A stretch of 64,000 nucleotides of DNA from Planctomycetes bacterium B3_Pla (lineage in GTDB: Bacteria; Planctomycetota; Phycisphaerae; Sedimentisphaerales; Anaerobacaceae). Shown in pieces: positions 8,627 through 17,753 of the stretch; the first letter of the stretch is position 1, and each line of letters begins with the position of its first letter. Under the pieces are notes generated by a model that worked only from the letters and a program-made list of their open reading frames with translations, ran no database searches and was not told the DNA's origin. The stretch is taken from the NCBI GenBank assembly GCA_005223045.1, contig NJBM01000019.1, positions 1-64,000 of the forward strand, in the 5' to 3' direction. A program made the translations under genes and the position numbers.

Positions 8627-10306
8627 TCATATTCTGAAAACGCCATTTTGACTCCGTTTAAGTACCGAATCGAATCCGTAGCATGCTTCAATAGCACATC
8701 TGCGGCCGCCGTCCGATACCGACGCCCCTTGATCTTGAAGCTTTGGTTCCCGAGATAGTATCTTGCGATAAGAGCCGAGAAGGTGCTTGTCAGCCATACA
8801 AAAATAGACGCGATGTCCTCCTTCAAGACGCTCCTCTATCTCAATCATTCCAGGCAACTCCACATCCTCCGCCCAATCTCTTCCCGCGCCAAAAGAGGTC
8901 GAATGTCTCAAGGAGAATGGCCCTGGCCTCGACCGGATATGTTCTAACATATCAAACTCTCCAGGGGTGAAGAAGATATGAATCCCCGGCAGGTATGGAC
9001 GAACGCGCCCCACATCAACCTCCAGTTGTTGGTAGTTGTACAGGGTTGTCATTAAGGAGCAAGATATCCGCTCCAGGACAAGCCTATTGGCAGCAGCAAT
9101 AGAAACGCCGTCTACTCTTAGTGTATGCCACAATGACACAAGCCCACGATAGAACGCCATGTCCAAGATCAGCCTTCTGTCTCCCTTGATCCCAATGTCG
9201 GGGAAGTCGTTACCTACCGGTAGATAAATCACCTTTACAACAACATCAGGTGCCCTACTCGAAACGCTATCTATAGCCTGCGAACGGTGTTCGGTATCTC
9301 TAGGGACAAAGACACGACGCTTATCCTCAAGCGAGTATCTGACAGAGTGTACTGTTTCGATGTGCCGTTGGATGGGCGTTTCAGAGGTCCATTCGATCGA
9401 GTCTAATAGCCCTGTGTTCAGACCAAGTTGTTTCTCCCAGTCCCTTATCAAAATCATAGGAGACCAATGAGAAGGATCAGAGAAAAAGAAGTCGTAAGAT
9501 GGGTCAATGTCGACGACGCCCTGTTGGGAAAACCAGTTGACGAGCTGTCTGCGCATCTCGATTTCTAGGTGTCTATGACACTCTTCCCACTCCACTGGAT
9601 GCTTGGTCATGTACTCACGCATGAAGTTGTGGTCATAGAGTGGAAGATCTCCGGCCGCGCGAATTGATGCGTCGGCACAGAAGCCAACGTATGCTTCGAC
9701 ATTCCGTTGTATTGAGAGGTATTCGCGAATATGACTCAGGCGGATCGAGGGTGCACCTGTGGTCAGGAATGACCGTACACGCGCAACTGTCATGGCATCG
9801 GGCATCGAGAATTCTGTGCAGATGGTACTATTCAGCGCGGCAAGTGCAATGCCATGAACTATAAACTCCATGTTTTTTACCACAAGGGGCCCTAGTTTTT
9901 GATTGCTACGTGTGGCACTCAGGCAATCTGACACTAATGTTGTGGCCACTTGGTATTCTTGAGGTATTCTTCCCAATAGGCGATCGGCTTGGGCTTTTCC
10001 AAATCCGGCCATGCACGCGTTCAATGTAAGAAAAGTGGCGCAACCTTCCTGAACATGGAACTCCGCTCTGTGGAGAAGCCGAATAACCTTATCCAATTCT
10101 GCGGACAATGGATGCTTGGATAAATCCTTGTTCGACAAGAATATTAGGAATGTGATCAAGAGACCGTGGGCGGAAGAATACTCAAGAATTCGGTGTATGC
10201 TTTCATGTATTTTTGTAAGTTCAACATTCATAAGATCTGCCGTTGCATCGAGAAAGAGGTCCGGAAAATGACCGTGCCTGAAACTTCCTAGTACTCTATC
10301 TGTCAT
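8627..10306 (-). CDS. Predicted HExxH metallopeptidase-like protein, coupled to a nuclease gene
   Basis: 559 residues when started at the ATG 10306-10304, which sits 4 nt after the stop of the upstream nuclease gene and uses the AAAGGA at that gene's end as ribosome binding site. An upstream in-frame ATG (10348) would add 14 residues and overlap that gene. The N-terminus holds H34-E35-S-I-H38 and, about 50 residues on, Q86-E87-G-C-A, the arrangement seen in gluzincin zinc proteases (HExxH plus a distal Glu). The remaining roughly 450 residues are not recognised; no signal peptide or clear membrane segment is seen. The protease call is an inference from the motif. Tight coupling to a PD-(D/E)xK nuclease suggests a two-gene defence or conflict module. 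Confidence 0.55.
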   Translation of the reverse strand: MTDRVLGSFRHGHFPDLFLDATADLMNVELTKIHESIHRILEYSSAHGLLITFLIFLSNKDLSKHPLSAELDKVIRLLHRAEFHVQEGCATFLTLNACMAGFGKAQADRLLGRIPQEYQVATTLVSDCLSATRSNQKLGPLVVKNMEFIVHGIALAALNSTICTEFSMPDAMTVARVRSFLTTGAPSIRLSHIREYLSIQRNVEAYVGFCADASIRAAGDLPLYDHNFMREYMTKHPVEWEECHRHLEIEMRRQLVNWFSQQGVVDIDPSYDFFFSDPSHWSPMILIRDWEKQLGLNTGLLDSIEWTSETPIQRHIETVHSVRYSLEDKRRVFVPRDTEHRSQAIDSVSSRAPDVVVKVIYLPVGNDFPDIGIKGDRRLILDMAFYRGLVSLWHTLRVDGVSIAAANRLVLERISCSLMTTLYNYQQLEVDVGRVRPYLPGIHIFFTPGEFDMLEHIRSRPGPFSLRHSTSFGAGRDWAEDVELPGMIEIEERLEGGHRVYFCMADKHLLGSYRKILSREPKLQDQGASVSDGGRRCAIEACYGFDSVLKRSQNGVFRI

Positions 10307-10310
10307 ATGA

Positions 10311-10991
10311 TTATCCTTTGAGTTGTAAGTCACTACTGCTGTCGGCATCTGTCTGCGGATTGTCGACCATTGGCTTGGGATTGACCCAGTCTTTGATTTG
10401 ACAACAAGTATAAGTGCTCAGATTGCAACAAGCGTATGGCACGCCGTCGGGTGAGGTGGCAAAAAGTTGAAACCTGTGGGCGCGAACTTCCTCGCCGAGA
10501 ATCACATTCAGAATGTGTTCCTGTGTTGTTTCATTGTTACGTCCAGCCTGGCGATCCTGAAACACCCAGTCAATCCTGTTTTGCGGAATCAGGCGAGCAA
10601 TCCCAATTCCCTTTGACTTCGCAAAGCTGAGCGCGGACTTCTGAAAGAAGCCGCTGGCAATGATTGTACCTTTCGTGCGGTCTGCTCCGAGCTGTTCCAG
10701 TTTTGCGTGAAACTCCTCGACATCGTCAACGGGGATGGCACGCCGATACTTCTTGCATTCCCATATCCATAGGATGCATGGGATATTGGCTTTAGCGACG
10801 TATATCTCGACTGAGACGTCTGTAGTTAGTGACCTACCGCGATCCTTCGAGTAGTACCGCTTTCGGTGAAATACCTTGCAGGAATCCTGTAGGAGGCCAA
10901 GGTTGCCCTTTGCGAGAGCATTTTGAACTGAGTGGTAGACGTTTAGCTCGAACTCATAGGCGGGATCAGAGTGTTTCCGTTTAGCCATCAT
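10311..10991 (-). CDS. PD-(D/E)xK restriction-endonuclease-like protein (Mrr-type core)
   Basis: 226 residues. The core shows a helix with E13/E15, then D58 in TTDVSVEIY, then E78-C-K80 at the end of the strand ILWIWECKKY, then VDDVEEFHAKLEQLGADR and GTIIASGFF. This is the order of a PD-(D/E)xK (Mrr-like) nuclease fold. The C-terminal 70 residues are not recognised. Its stop (10311) and last codons supply the ribosome binding site of the downstream HExxH gene, so the two are very probably co-translated. No methyltransferase is adjacent, so a classical restriction-modification system is unlikely. Confidence 0.65.
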   Translation of the reverse strand: MMAKRKHSDPAYEFELNVYHSVQNALAKGNLGLLQDSCKVFHRKRYYSKDRGRSLTTDVSVEIYVAKANIPCILWIWECKKYRRAIPVDDVEEFHAKLEQLGADRTKGTIIASGFFQKSALSFAKSKGIGIARLIPQNRIDWVFQDRQAGRNNETTQEHILNVILGEEVRAHRFQLFATSPDGVPYACCNLSTYTCCQIKDWVNPKPMVDNPQTDADSSSDLQLKG

Positions 10992-11254
10992 TGCCTCTTT
11001 AACTTCCGAACAAGATATTAAGGGCTCAAACTGCGACCTTGTTCTTTTCTCTTCCGCAAGCAGCGGATGTTATAGTTTTTGACTATCAGAGTAAGTGGTA
11101 CGTATATCATATAATCCGTAATCCGAGCGCAATCCGGTGGTACCGTACTTATTTCCGCTTCATCTGCGGCTATTCGGCTGAGCGTTTCCCTGCGTTTAAG
11201 CAAACTATATCGTGTAAGGAGCCATCAATCAAGCAATAACGCCTCCAATATTGT
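10992..11254. other. Intergenic region, nothing recognised
   Basis: Short ORFs on both strands lack ribosome binding sites and recognisable content. It lies upstream of the nuclease gene (minus strand) and probably holds its promoter, but no convincing -35/-10 pair was found. Confidence 0.3.
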
Positions 11255-11465
11255 CTCGCTTTTCTGGGTGGGCGCGGTATGATTTGTTGGGACTTGGGAT
11301 AGGTTGGGCTTTCGACTGGCTGGGCCGTTTGTTGGTGGTCTGGTAGAGGATCATGCTGCGATTGTGAGGAAAAGGACGTGAGTATGAAGAAGCGAGGCGC
11401 CTTTACACTGATTGAATTGCTGGTTGTGATTTCTGTTATTGTGCCGCTACTCGCCCTGCTGATCC
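11255..11465 (+). repeat. Duplicated pseudopilin 5' region, copy 1
   Basis: Aligns without indels to 12505-12715: both run from CTCGCTTTT through GGTCTGGTAGAG and the ribosome binding site to the codons for LLALLI of the pseudopilin. The start codon lies at the same offset (129 nt) in both. Confidence 0.8.
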
Positions 11466-11473
11466 GCACTTGA
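11384..11473 (+). pseudogene. Truncated pseudopilin gene copy (29 codons)
   Basis: Starts MKKRGAFTLIELLVVISVI, the same prepilin leader and membrane helix as the intact gene at 12634-13464, then stops after ALLIRT. The ribosome binding site (AAAGGA, 7 nt before the ATG) is intact. The break coincides with the end of the duplicated segment, so this is a remnant of a duplication or insertion event. A 29-residue product could still be made. Confidence 0.7.
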
Positions 11474-11490
11474 AAAAAATCTATAAAGCC

Positions 11491-12453
11491 TTAACGGGGC
11501 AGTACTAATGTAACATCTCTTAAATATTCTATCAAGGCTATATCATTGCCTATCTCTTCCAACTCATCGAATGGCATGGGACGGCCAATCTCAAAACGAA
11601 TGGCGGAATTCTCCAAAAGTCGAATTTCTCGTGGCATGAGAAACCACGTCAGAACGGCATGAATTCGTTGTGCTATCTGGAAGGTTCTGCTCGTTTCACC
11701 ATGCACGAAAACAGGAAGAACTGTAGCTCGGTTGACTCTTATCATCTCGGCAACACCCTTATGCCACCTTGGCTCAGTGGCACAGGGGTCAAAGATACTC
11801 TTACTATGTGAAATATCTCCGGCAGGACAGGCGAAGAGAGCATGTCCATCCCGCAGCCATTCAATACTTGTCTCTCTGGCTCTCCGGTTCTTCCTCATGT
11901 CCCTTTGGGATCTTCCAGCCTTTACGAGAATGAGCCTTTCTCTGACTTCTGGAATTGCTCTCAAATGAGATATGCCGAGGAACTTGAGATCGTCTCTGAT
12001 GGGCACGAGGGCACTAATGATCGCAATGCAGTCCACTATGGGTAGCGGGTGATTTGAGACAATAACTAGTGATCCTTCTTTGGGCACATCAATAAGACTT
12101 TCGCGATTAAATTCCACCTGGATGCCGAGGGCATCAAGAACCTTGTGAAAGATAGACTCGTCGGGTCTGTCATCGTTTGTGATCCTGGAGTAAATCTTTT
12201 GAATCCAGCCGATATTCATAAATCCTGAAGCAGGTCTCAAGAACGAATTTATCCGCCTTCCACGGCTGGTTCTGGGATTTGCGAAGTTCAAAGACACCAA
12301 TCCGGCTTCCTCCGAAAATCCAAGAAGTGTATTGCACTCTTTTGTACTGTCCAATGGTCGGAAATTTGGCTTCGACATACAGAAGCGAGTATACCACCGG
12401 GGGACATAGAGATTCAAGAGAGGAAATCTGAGAATTGTTTTGGTCTCGTTCAT
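11491..12453 (-). CDS. PlsC-like acyltransferase (COG3176/OlsA-like)
   Basis: 320 residues. The catalytic motif is N-H-P-L-P-I-V-D, i.e. H-x5-D as in the hemolysin/ornithine-lipid O-acyltransferase group rather than the H-x4-D of classical PlsC. It is followed by a FACPAGDIS block (acceptor phosphate-binding motif equivalent) and a PVFVHGE block. Known members transfer acyl chains to lyso-lipids or lyso-ornithine lipids at the inner membrane; the substrate here is unknown. The gene runs opposite to its neighbours and lies exactly between the two copies of a duplicated pseudopilin 5' region. No strong ribosome binding site is seen before the ATG. Confidence 0.65.
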   Translation of the reverse strand: MNETKTILRFPLLNLYVPRWYTRFCMSKPNFRPLDSTKECNTLLGFSEEAGLVSLNFANPRTSRGRRINSFLRPASGFMNIGWIQKIYSRITNDDRPDESIFHKVLDALGIQVEFNRESLIDVPKEGSLVIVSNHPLPIVDCIAIISALVPIRDDLKFLGISHLRAIPEVRERLILVKAGRSQRDMRKNRRARETSIEWLRDGHALFACPAGDISHSKSIFDPCATEPRWHKGVAEMIRVNRATVLPVFVHGETSRTFQIAQRIHAVLTWFLMPREIRLLENSAIRFEIGRPMPFDELEEIGNDIALIEYLRDVTLVLPR

Positions 12454-12504
12454 CTTGTCTGTGCCACAATTGCGTTCCGCCGTTCCGAGTTTTTCGGATA
12501 TTCC

Positions 12505-12715
12505 CTCGCTTTTCCGGTTGGGCGCGATATGATCGATTGGGACTTGGCATAGGCTTGACTTTCGCTGAAACGTGTTGTTTGTTGGCGGTCTGGTAGAGAA
12601 TCGTGCTGCGATCGTGAGGAAAAGGACGTGAGTATGAAGAAGCGAGGCGCCTTTACGCTGATCGAATTGCTGGTTGTGATTTCTGTTATTGCGCTATTAC
12701 TCGCCCTGCTGATCC
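12505..12715 (+). repeat. Duplicated pseudopilin 5' region, copy 2
   Basis: The copy that belongs to the intact pseudopilin gene; see 11255-11465. Confidence 0.8.
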
Positions 12716-13464
12716 CGGCATTGTCGAAGGCCCGCGAGCAGGCGCGGGGGGCGGCTTGCAAGAGTCATCTCAAGCAGTGGGCGACTATCATCGCTATGTA
12801 CACGATGGATAACGACAACGATTACTGGATCGAGTACTGCCTGAGGCGGGACCCGGCCGGGACGTGGATGCGGGCACTGGAGCTGCTCTATGGCGATATG
12901 GGGAAATTCCGCGTCTGCCCGGCGGCGATGCAGGAGTGCTTTCTGGCCGACCCGGTGAGCGGCAATCCCAACTGGAGGCGCTACGGCAGCGCAAAAAGAG
13001 TCTGGGGGCCGGGAATCCCTACGAAATACTTCTACGAAAACGATTACGGCAGCTACGGCGTCAATCACTGGATCAACACTCTCGAGCCGGGCGATGACGG
13101 GTGGCTGGATGCACCGGAACTGCACTGGAAAACGGACCTGAGCAAATTCAGCGGCAGCATTCCCATATTAGGCGATTGCACCTGGTACGGAGGCCAGCCA
13201 GCAACCCGTCCGGATCCGGCCCACCCCAGCTTTGCGAGCGAGTCGGCGCCCCCTCTCTTTCGCTACTGGTGGGAGACCGACCCGACGGCGGCCTGGAGCA
13301 GCAGTATGTGCCGTTTTGCCATAGACCGGCACAGCCGGGCCATCAATATGTGCTTTATGGACGGCTCGACGCGGAAGGTCGGATTATACGACCTGTGGAC
13401 CCTGAAATGGCACCGCAATGCTCAACCGAACCACGAAGTGGTCATTCCCTGGTTGCCGAGATGA
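12634..13464 (+). CDS. Type II secretion/pilin-like pseudopilin with H-x9-DG motif
   Basis: 276 residues. MKKRG/AFTLIELLVVISVIALLLALLIPAL is a class III prepilin leader cleaved after Gly5, with Glu at mature position 6 and a membrane helix. Near the C-terminus H-SRAINMCFM-DG fits the H-x9-DG motif typical of the very large planctomycete/verrucomicrobial pseudopilin family. Such proteins are processed by a prepilin peptidase and probably form short fibres at the inner membrane; no assembly genes lie nearby. The ATG at 12634 is preferred over the GTG at 12628 because AAAGGA lies 7 nt before it. Confidence 0.85.
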   Translation: MKKRGAFTLIELLVVISVIALLLALLIPALSKAREQARGAACKSHLKQWATIIAMYTMDNDNDYWIEYCLRRDPAGTWMRALELLYGDMGKFRVCPAAMQECFLADPVSGNPNWRRYGSAKRVWGPGIPTKYFYENDYGSYGVNHWINTLEPGDDGWLDAPELHWKTDLSKFSGSIPILGDCTWYGGQPATRPDPAHPSFASESAPPLFRYWWETDPTAAWSSSMCRFAIDRHSRAINMCFMDGSTRKVGLYDLWTLKWHRNAQPNHEVVIPWLPR

Positions 13465-13568
13465 TATTCATTATCGGCAACTTTTAATCCCGGACTCGTT
13501 TTCGGCCGATACTTATCACATGCAGCGCCAATTGTTCGTTAGTATTCTGTTGCGATTGATTCTGTACC

Positions 13569-13635
<67 letters not shown>

Positions 13636-13763
13636 GATAACGTGGGCACGAGAATTTATCATAATTTCAAATAATTCGGAATAGCCCAACAAATTACTTC
13701 ATAACTTGTCAACCATTAGGCTACGACAAACGTCTTAACAGGTAGCTGGAGCAAATAGCCTCG

Positions 13764-14366
13764 ATGGAGAAGACGGACAAAAGTTTAATCGACGCCCATT
13801 TGAAGGGCGATCCTATAGCTTTCGGCGAGCTTGTACGCCGGCATGGAGACAGTCTTTTGGGTTACCTGATACGAATATGCGGCAATCGAGAGCAGGCGAA
13901 GGACCTTTTTCAGGAGACTTTCAAGCGGGTCCATGAGAAGGCCCATACCCTGCGGGGCAATCAGTTCAAGGGCTGGCTCTATACAATTGCAACACGCATA
14001 GCTATGGACTGTTTTCGAAAAGGCAATCGCCTCCGGGTAGTATCGCTGAATCAGAAACTCTATTGCGACGGTGAGAATTGCCGGCAGTTGGATGCGGTCG
14101 TCGTGACCGAAAAAAGTGATGATCCATCCGAAGAGGCTGTGAAGTCCGAGCGAAAGAAACTGGTTCGCCAGGCCGTGAAATCGCTGCCCGACAGGCAGAG
14201 GGTAACGCTTGTCTTAGCTTATTACCAGGCTCTCAGCTATCGTGAGGTGGCGGCGATTTTGGGTTGTTCGGTTGGAACGGTGAAAACGCAGATATCCAGG
14301 GCGCTGAGGACTCTGGCTCATAAGCTGCCTGATGTTTTGGGAATCGAAAAATGGACCGTCATCTAA
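13764..14366 (+). CDS. ECF sigma factor (sigma-70 family, region 2 and 4)
   Basis: 200 residues. Region 2 spans about 10-85 (FGELVRRHGDSLLGYLIRICGNREQAKDLFQETF, WLYTIATRIAMDCFRK); region 4 spans about 125-190 (LPDRQRVTLVLAYYQALSYREVAAILGCSVGTVKTQISRALRTL) with the DNA-binding helix-turn-helix. It directs RNA polymerase to its own regulon. The stop overlaps the start of the anti-sigma/DUF4139 gene by 16 bp, so the two are translationally coupled, as usual for ECF/anti-sigma pairs. It probably controls the DUF4139 genes downstream; this is an inference. Confidence 0.93.
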   Translation: MEKTDKSLIDAHLKGDPIAFGELVRRHGDSLLGYLIRICGNREQAKDLFQETFKRVHEKAHTLRGNQFKGWLYTIATRIAMDCFRKGNRLRVVSLNQKLYCDGENCRQLDAVVVTEKSDDPSEEAVKSERKKLVRQAVKSLPDRQRVTLVLAYYQALSYREVAAILGCSVGTVKTQISRALRTLAHKLPDVLGIEKWTVI

Positions 14367-16381
14367 CAGAGCAGGAGCTTATCGAACATAAGTTCAAGCT
14401 GACTTCGGACAAGCAGGCCGGCGCAACTGCCGAGCATTTGACCGGCTGTGTAGTGTGCCGGCGGCGGCTGGAGCAATTAGACGAGAAATTCGCCTCACTG
14501 GATCTGCTGCGGGAAGACACACACGCATCCGAGGAACTGATTTCTCAGGTGGTGGAACAGGCCAGGCAGCCGGTGCGGCGGAGGATTGTTGTTTTCGACA
14601 AGTACAGTTGGCTCGGTGCAGTAGCGGCGGTACTGGTCGTGGGATTCGTATTGATGTTCGGCAATTTCACCGAACAGGCGCCCAAACAACAGGAGTTTGC
14701 AAAAAAGTCGAAGTTGCCTTGGCAGGAAGTGAAAGAAGAGCCGGACGTGATGATCGTAGCGAAGGAGCCGGTTTCGGCGCCTCCATCTGCGGATATGAAA
14801 GATGCTGCCGAGAGTCTGGGCCGGGCCGTTAGCTCTCAGCCCGTTTCACAAGACAAACCGGAGCAGCCTTCATTCGACCGGTCACGAGGACTGGAAGCAG
14901 AAAAGGCGGATATTGCCACCGAGATCAAACCTGTGCAGGAGGACGTTTTGGATAAGCAACCTCGGCGCTCCGACGTTGGACTTCAGGAGACTCGGCAATA
15001 CGGCAGAAGGTTTGCGGGTCCTGTCGCGGGTGATTTAGCCGACGAGGAAATATCTCAAGAGCCGCCTTTTGCGCCGGCGAGTGCGATTGAATTGGTTGTG
15101 TTGCCGAGGCGCGATTCAGTGCAGCTTACGATTTACAACTCGGCCGACCTGACGTTGGTGCGGGAGCGGCGGAATTTGACGCTCAAGAAGGGCTGGAACT
15201 GGCTTCAGCTCATGTGGGCCAACACGCTGATCGATCCGACCTCGCTGTCCTTAGAGCCTGTGGAGCAGGGCGACAAAATCGACATACAGCAATTAGTGTT
15301 TCCAGCGAGGCTGCGGGAGCTTGGCCGCTGGCTCATTCGTTCCGAGATCAGCGGCCAGGTACCGTTCGAGATAACGTACTTCACAAGCGGCCTGTCCTGG
15401 CGGGCGTTTTATATGGGCACACTCTCGCAGGACGAAAAGTCGATGAAAATGCAAGGCTATGTTCGCATCGGCAACAATTCCGGCGAAGATTACGAAAACG
15501 CGCAGACACGATTGATTGTCGGCAAGGTTCATCTCCTTGATCAGATCGTCGAACTGGCAAAACGCCAGTATCCTTACAACAGACCCCTCAGCTCACGCGG
15601 GCTGGGCGGATACGAAGGGGGAATGCTCAAAGAACAAGAGTTGGTTGTAGAACGCCATTTTTTTGGTATTAACGGCGATAGTGGTGGCATGCTTGTCGAC
15701 GACAGACTGATGCGTAAGGAAATTGTTAAAGAAGGTCTTAGTGAGTATTTCCTTTATACGATTGAAGGAACCGAGACCATACCGAACCAGTGGGGCAAGC
15801 GGCTGCTTTCGTTCGACGTGGAGGACATCGAGGTCGAGAGTTTGTACAAATACGACGAAGAGCGCTGGGGAAAGCAGGCGATAAGGTTCGTGAAGTTTGC
15901 AAACGATGAAGAACATAATCTTGGAGATACGCCGATTCCGAACGGAGCCGTCAAGATATACGGTAAGGCTGATACGGAAGGTCATTTGTCTTATGTAGGC
16001 GGGGCAAATATCAAGTACATTCCGGTGGATGAAGAGGTTGAGCTTAATCTTGGCCCGGCAAGGCTGGTTGAGGTCGAGCCCAAGCTGATGGAGTTCAAGA
16101 CGGACAATTACGTATTCGACAGAAGAGGCAACGTCTCCGGCTGGGACGAGATACGGACCTGGAAGATAGAGATCACGAACACTCGGACGCTGCCGATTGA
16201 AATCGAGATTACGCGCGGCTTCGGCACGCCGTACTGGACGTTGCGGACAGAAGCGGCTCACGAGAAACACGATGCCACACATGCTCGCTTTACGGCAGAG
16301 CTTGAGCCGCGTAGCAAACAGACGTTGGAATATACGGTCACGACGTATCATGGCGCAAGGGAAGAAGCGCTAACGCAATGA
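14351..16381 (+). CDS. Anti-sigma factor (zinc finger) fused to a DUF4139 domain
   Basis: 676 residues. The N-terminus has the zinc-binding anti-sigma signature H29-x3-C33-x2-C36 (EHLTGCVVCRRRL), then one membrane helix (about 87-103), a roughly 150-residue low-complexity Pro/Glu/Lys linker, and from about residue 245 a DUF4139-type beta-rich domain (LVVLPRRDSVQLTIYNSADLTLVRERRNLTLKKG) through the C-terminus. The family topology puts the zinc finger in the cytoplasm, holding the sigma factor, and the DUF4139 domain in the periplasm. The C-terminal half is clearly homologous to the two proteins at 17754-19115 and 19154-20497. It overlaps the sigma factor gene by 16 bp. The fusion suggests that the periplasmic domain senses the signal. 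Confidence 0.85.
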   Translation: MDRHLTEQELIEHKFKLTSDKQAGATAEHLTGCVVCRRRLEQLDEKFASLDLLREDTHASEELISQVVEQARQPVRRRIVVFDKYSWLGAVAAVLVVGFVLMFGNFTEQAPKQQEFAKKSKLPWQEVKEEPDVMIVAKEPVSAPPSADMKDAAESLGRAVSSQPVSQDKPEQPSFDRSRGLEAEKADIATEIKPVQEDVLDKQPRRSDVGLQETRQYGRRFAGPVAGDLADEEISQEPPFAPASAIELVVLPRRDSVQLTIYNSADLTLVRERRNLTLKKGWNWLQLMWANTLIDPTSLSLEPVEQGDKIDIQQLVFPARLRELGRWLIRSEISGQVPFEITYFTSGLSWRAFYMGTLSQDEKSMKMQGYVRIGNNSGEDYENAQTRLIVGKVHLLDQIVELAKRQYPYNRPLSSRGLGGYEGGMLKEQELVVERHFFGINGDSGGMLVDDRLMRKEIVKEGLSEYFLYTIEGTETIPNQWGKRLLSFDVEDIEVESLYKYDEERWGKQAIRFVKFANDEEHNLGDTPIPNGAVKIYGKADTEGHLSYVGGANIKYIPVDEEVELNLGPARLVEVEPKLMEFKTDNYVFDRRGNVSGWDEIRTWKIEITNTRTLPIEIEITRGFGTPYWTLRTEAAHEKHDATHARFTAELEPRSKQTLEYTVTTYHGAREEALTQ

Positions 16382-16458
16382 AAATAAAAAACCGGGTTTC
16401 TGTTTTCGCAGGAATGACAATGTTGAACAGTGGAAAATGTGTTTTCGGGAGATTGATT

Positions 16459-17721
16459 ATGAACGGCAAAGGAAACAAACTACTGGTAATTGGGCTGCTG
16501 CTTTTGGGCTGTACGGTCTCGCAGGCGAGAATCAAACTAGTTGCGCTGCCCGAGCGGGCGGCGACGGTGATTCGCTTAGACAACCCTCGGGCGACGCTGA
16601 TCGAGGAAGAGCGCGTGCTGACGCTGCAAAAGGGGCTTAACAAGGTGGACTTCTCGTGGAAGTCTGTCATGATCGACGCCGACTCGATCAGGCTGCGAGT
16701 GCTCGACCACACGGATAACGTAACGCTTCTTAGCGTAAGTTATCCGCCCAATGAGGCGGCCCTCGTCTGGGACATCAGCAGCGACGGCGATTACGCCGAG
16801 ACGGTGCGGATCAGCTACCTTCTGAGAAATATCGACAGGCTGATTACCTACAAGGCTGTAGCCGACAAGGCCGAGACTTTTGTCGATTTGAAAAGCTATC
16901 TTGTGCTGCGAAACTTCTCAGGCGAGGATTTCGAGAAGGCGCGCGTGCTGCTGGATTACGGCGAGGCCTTCGAGCAGGGCATCGACCACGAGGAGACCAA
17001 GCAGATGTTGTTCTTGAAGTCTCCAAAGGTGCCGATCACGAAGATATGGAAGTTCGACGCCGCTAAGCTGCCGTGGGATCCTGAGAAGCTGGAGAATCAA
17101 AACGTTGGCATCCCGGTGAGCTATCGCATTGTAAACGACGCCAATAGCGGATTGGGCGAATTTGCCCTGTGGGGCGGCAAGGCCCGGCTTTTCCAGGACG
17201 ACGGGCACGACAGCACAATCTTTTTGGGCGAGGATGTGAGCGGATTGGTGCCGGTCGGCGAGAAGATGGAGCTGTATATCGGCGACAGCCGGGACATCGT
17301 CGTCACGCAGCGAAAGATGGCGGACACCCAGATCAACATTCGCCGGAACAACAAGCAGCAAGTCGTTCTCTACGATACCGATGAGCAAATCACCGCCAAG
17401 ATAGAGAATTTCAAGGACAGCGAGGCGGTGCTGACGATGATCCAGCACATCCCGGGCCAGTGGGACATGGAATCGTGCAATATGGAGTATAAGAAGAAGA
17501 ACGCCAACACGCTTGAGTTCGAGATCAAGCTGCCCGCCCGCACCGACTCCGGCCCGGCGGTCAAAGAACTGAAGATGCACTACCATCGCAAGAACATAAG
17601 ACCGGGAGCAGCGCCAAGGACGAGATACCCTCAGGGTAACACAAGACAAATACGGCAATTGCAGCAACAACTTCAACAACTTGAGAGCTTAGCCGGGCAG
17701 CAGGGAACACAAAGACAGTAA
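16459..17721 (+). CDS. DUF4139-like exported protein, divergent, possible lipoprotein
   Basis: 420 residues from the ATG at 16459, preceded by GGGAGA. An upstream in-frame ATG at 16378 has no ribosome binding site and falls in a repeat-like sequence. The signal sequence ends LLLLGC (residues 13-18), a plausible lipobox, then ARIKLVALPERAATVIRLDNP. The body follows the DUF4139 layout (LTLQKGLNKVDFSWKSVMID, YLVLRNFSGEDFEKARVLLDYG, VPVGEKMELYIGDSRDI) but is more distant than the other copies. The C-terminus is Gln-rich. Same strand and close spacing suggest an operon with the sigma factor. Function of DUF4139 is not established. Confidence 0.75.
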   Translation: MNGKGNKLLVIGLLLLGCTVSQARIKLVALPERAATVIRLDNPRATLIEEERVLTLQKGLNKVDFSWKSVMIDADSIRLRVLDHTDNVTLLSVSYPPNEAALVWDISSDGDYAETVRISYLLRNIDRLITYKAVADKAETFVDLKSYLVLRNFSGEDFEKARVLLDYGEAFEQGIDHEETKQMLFLKSPKVPITKIWKFDAAKLPWDPEKLENQNVGIPVSYRIVNDANSGLGEFALWGGKARLFQDDGHDSTIFLGEDVSGLVPVGEKMELYIGDSRDIVVTQRKMADTQINIRRNNKQQVVLYDTDEQITAKIENFKDSEAVLTMIQHIPGQWDMESCNMEYKKKNANTLEFEIKLPARTDSGPAVKELKMHYHRKNIRPGAAPRTRYPQGNTRQIRQLQQQLQQLESLAGQQGTQRQ

Positions 17722-17753
17722 ATACGGTCTCTCGGATGCAAAGGAGCAGCAAG

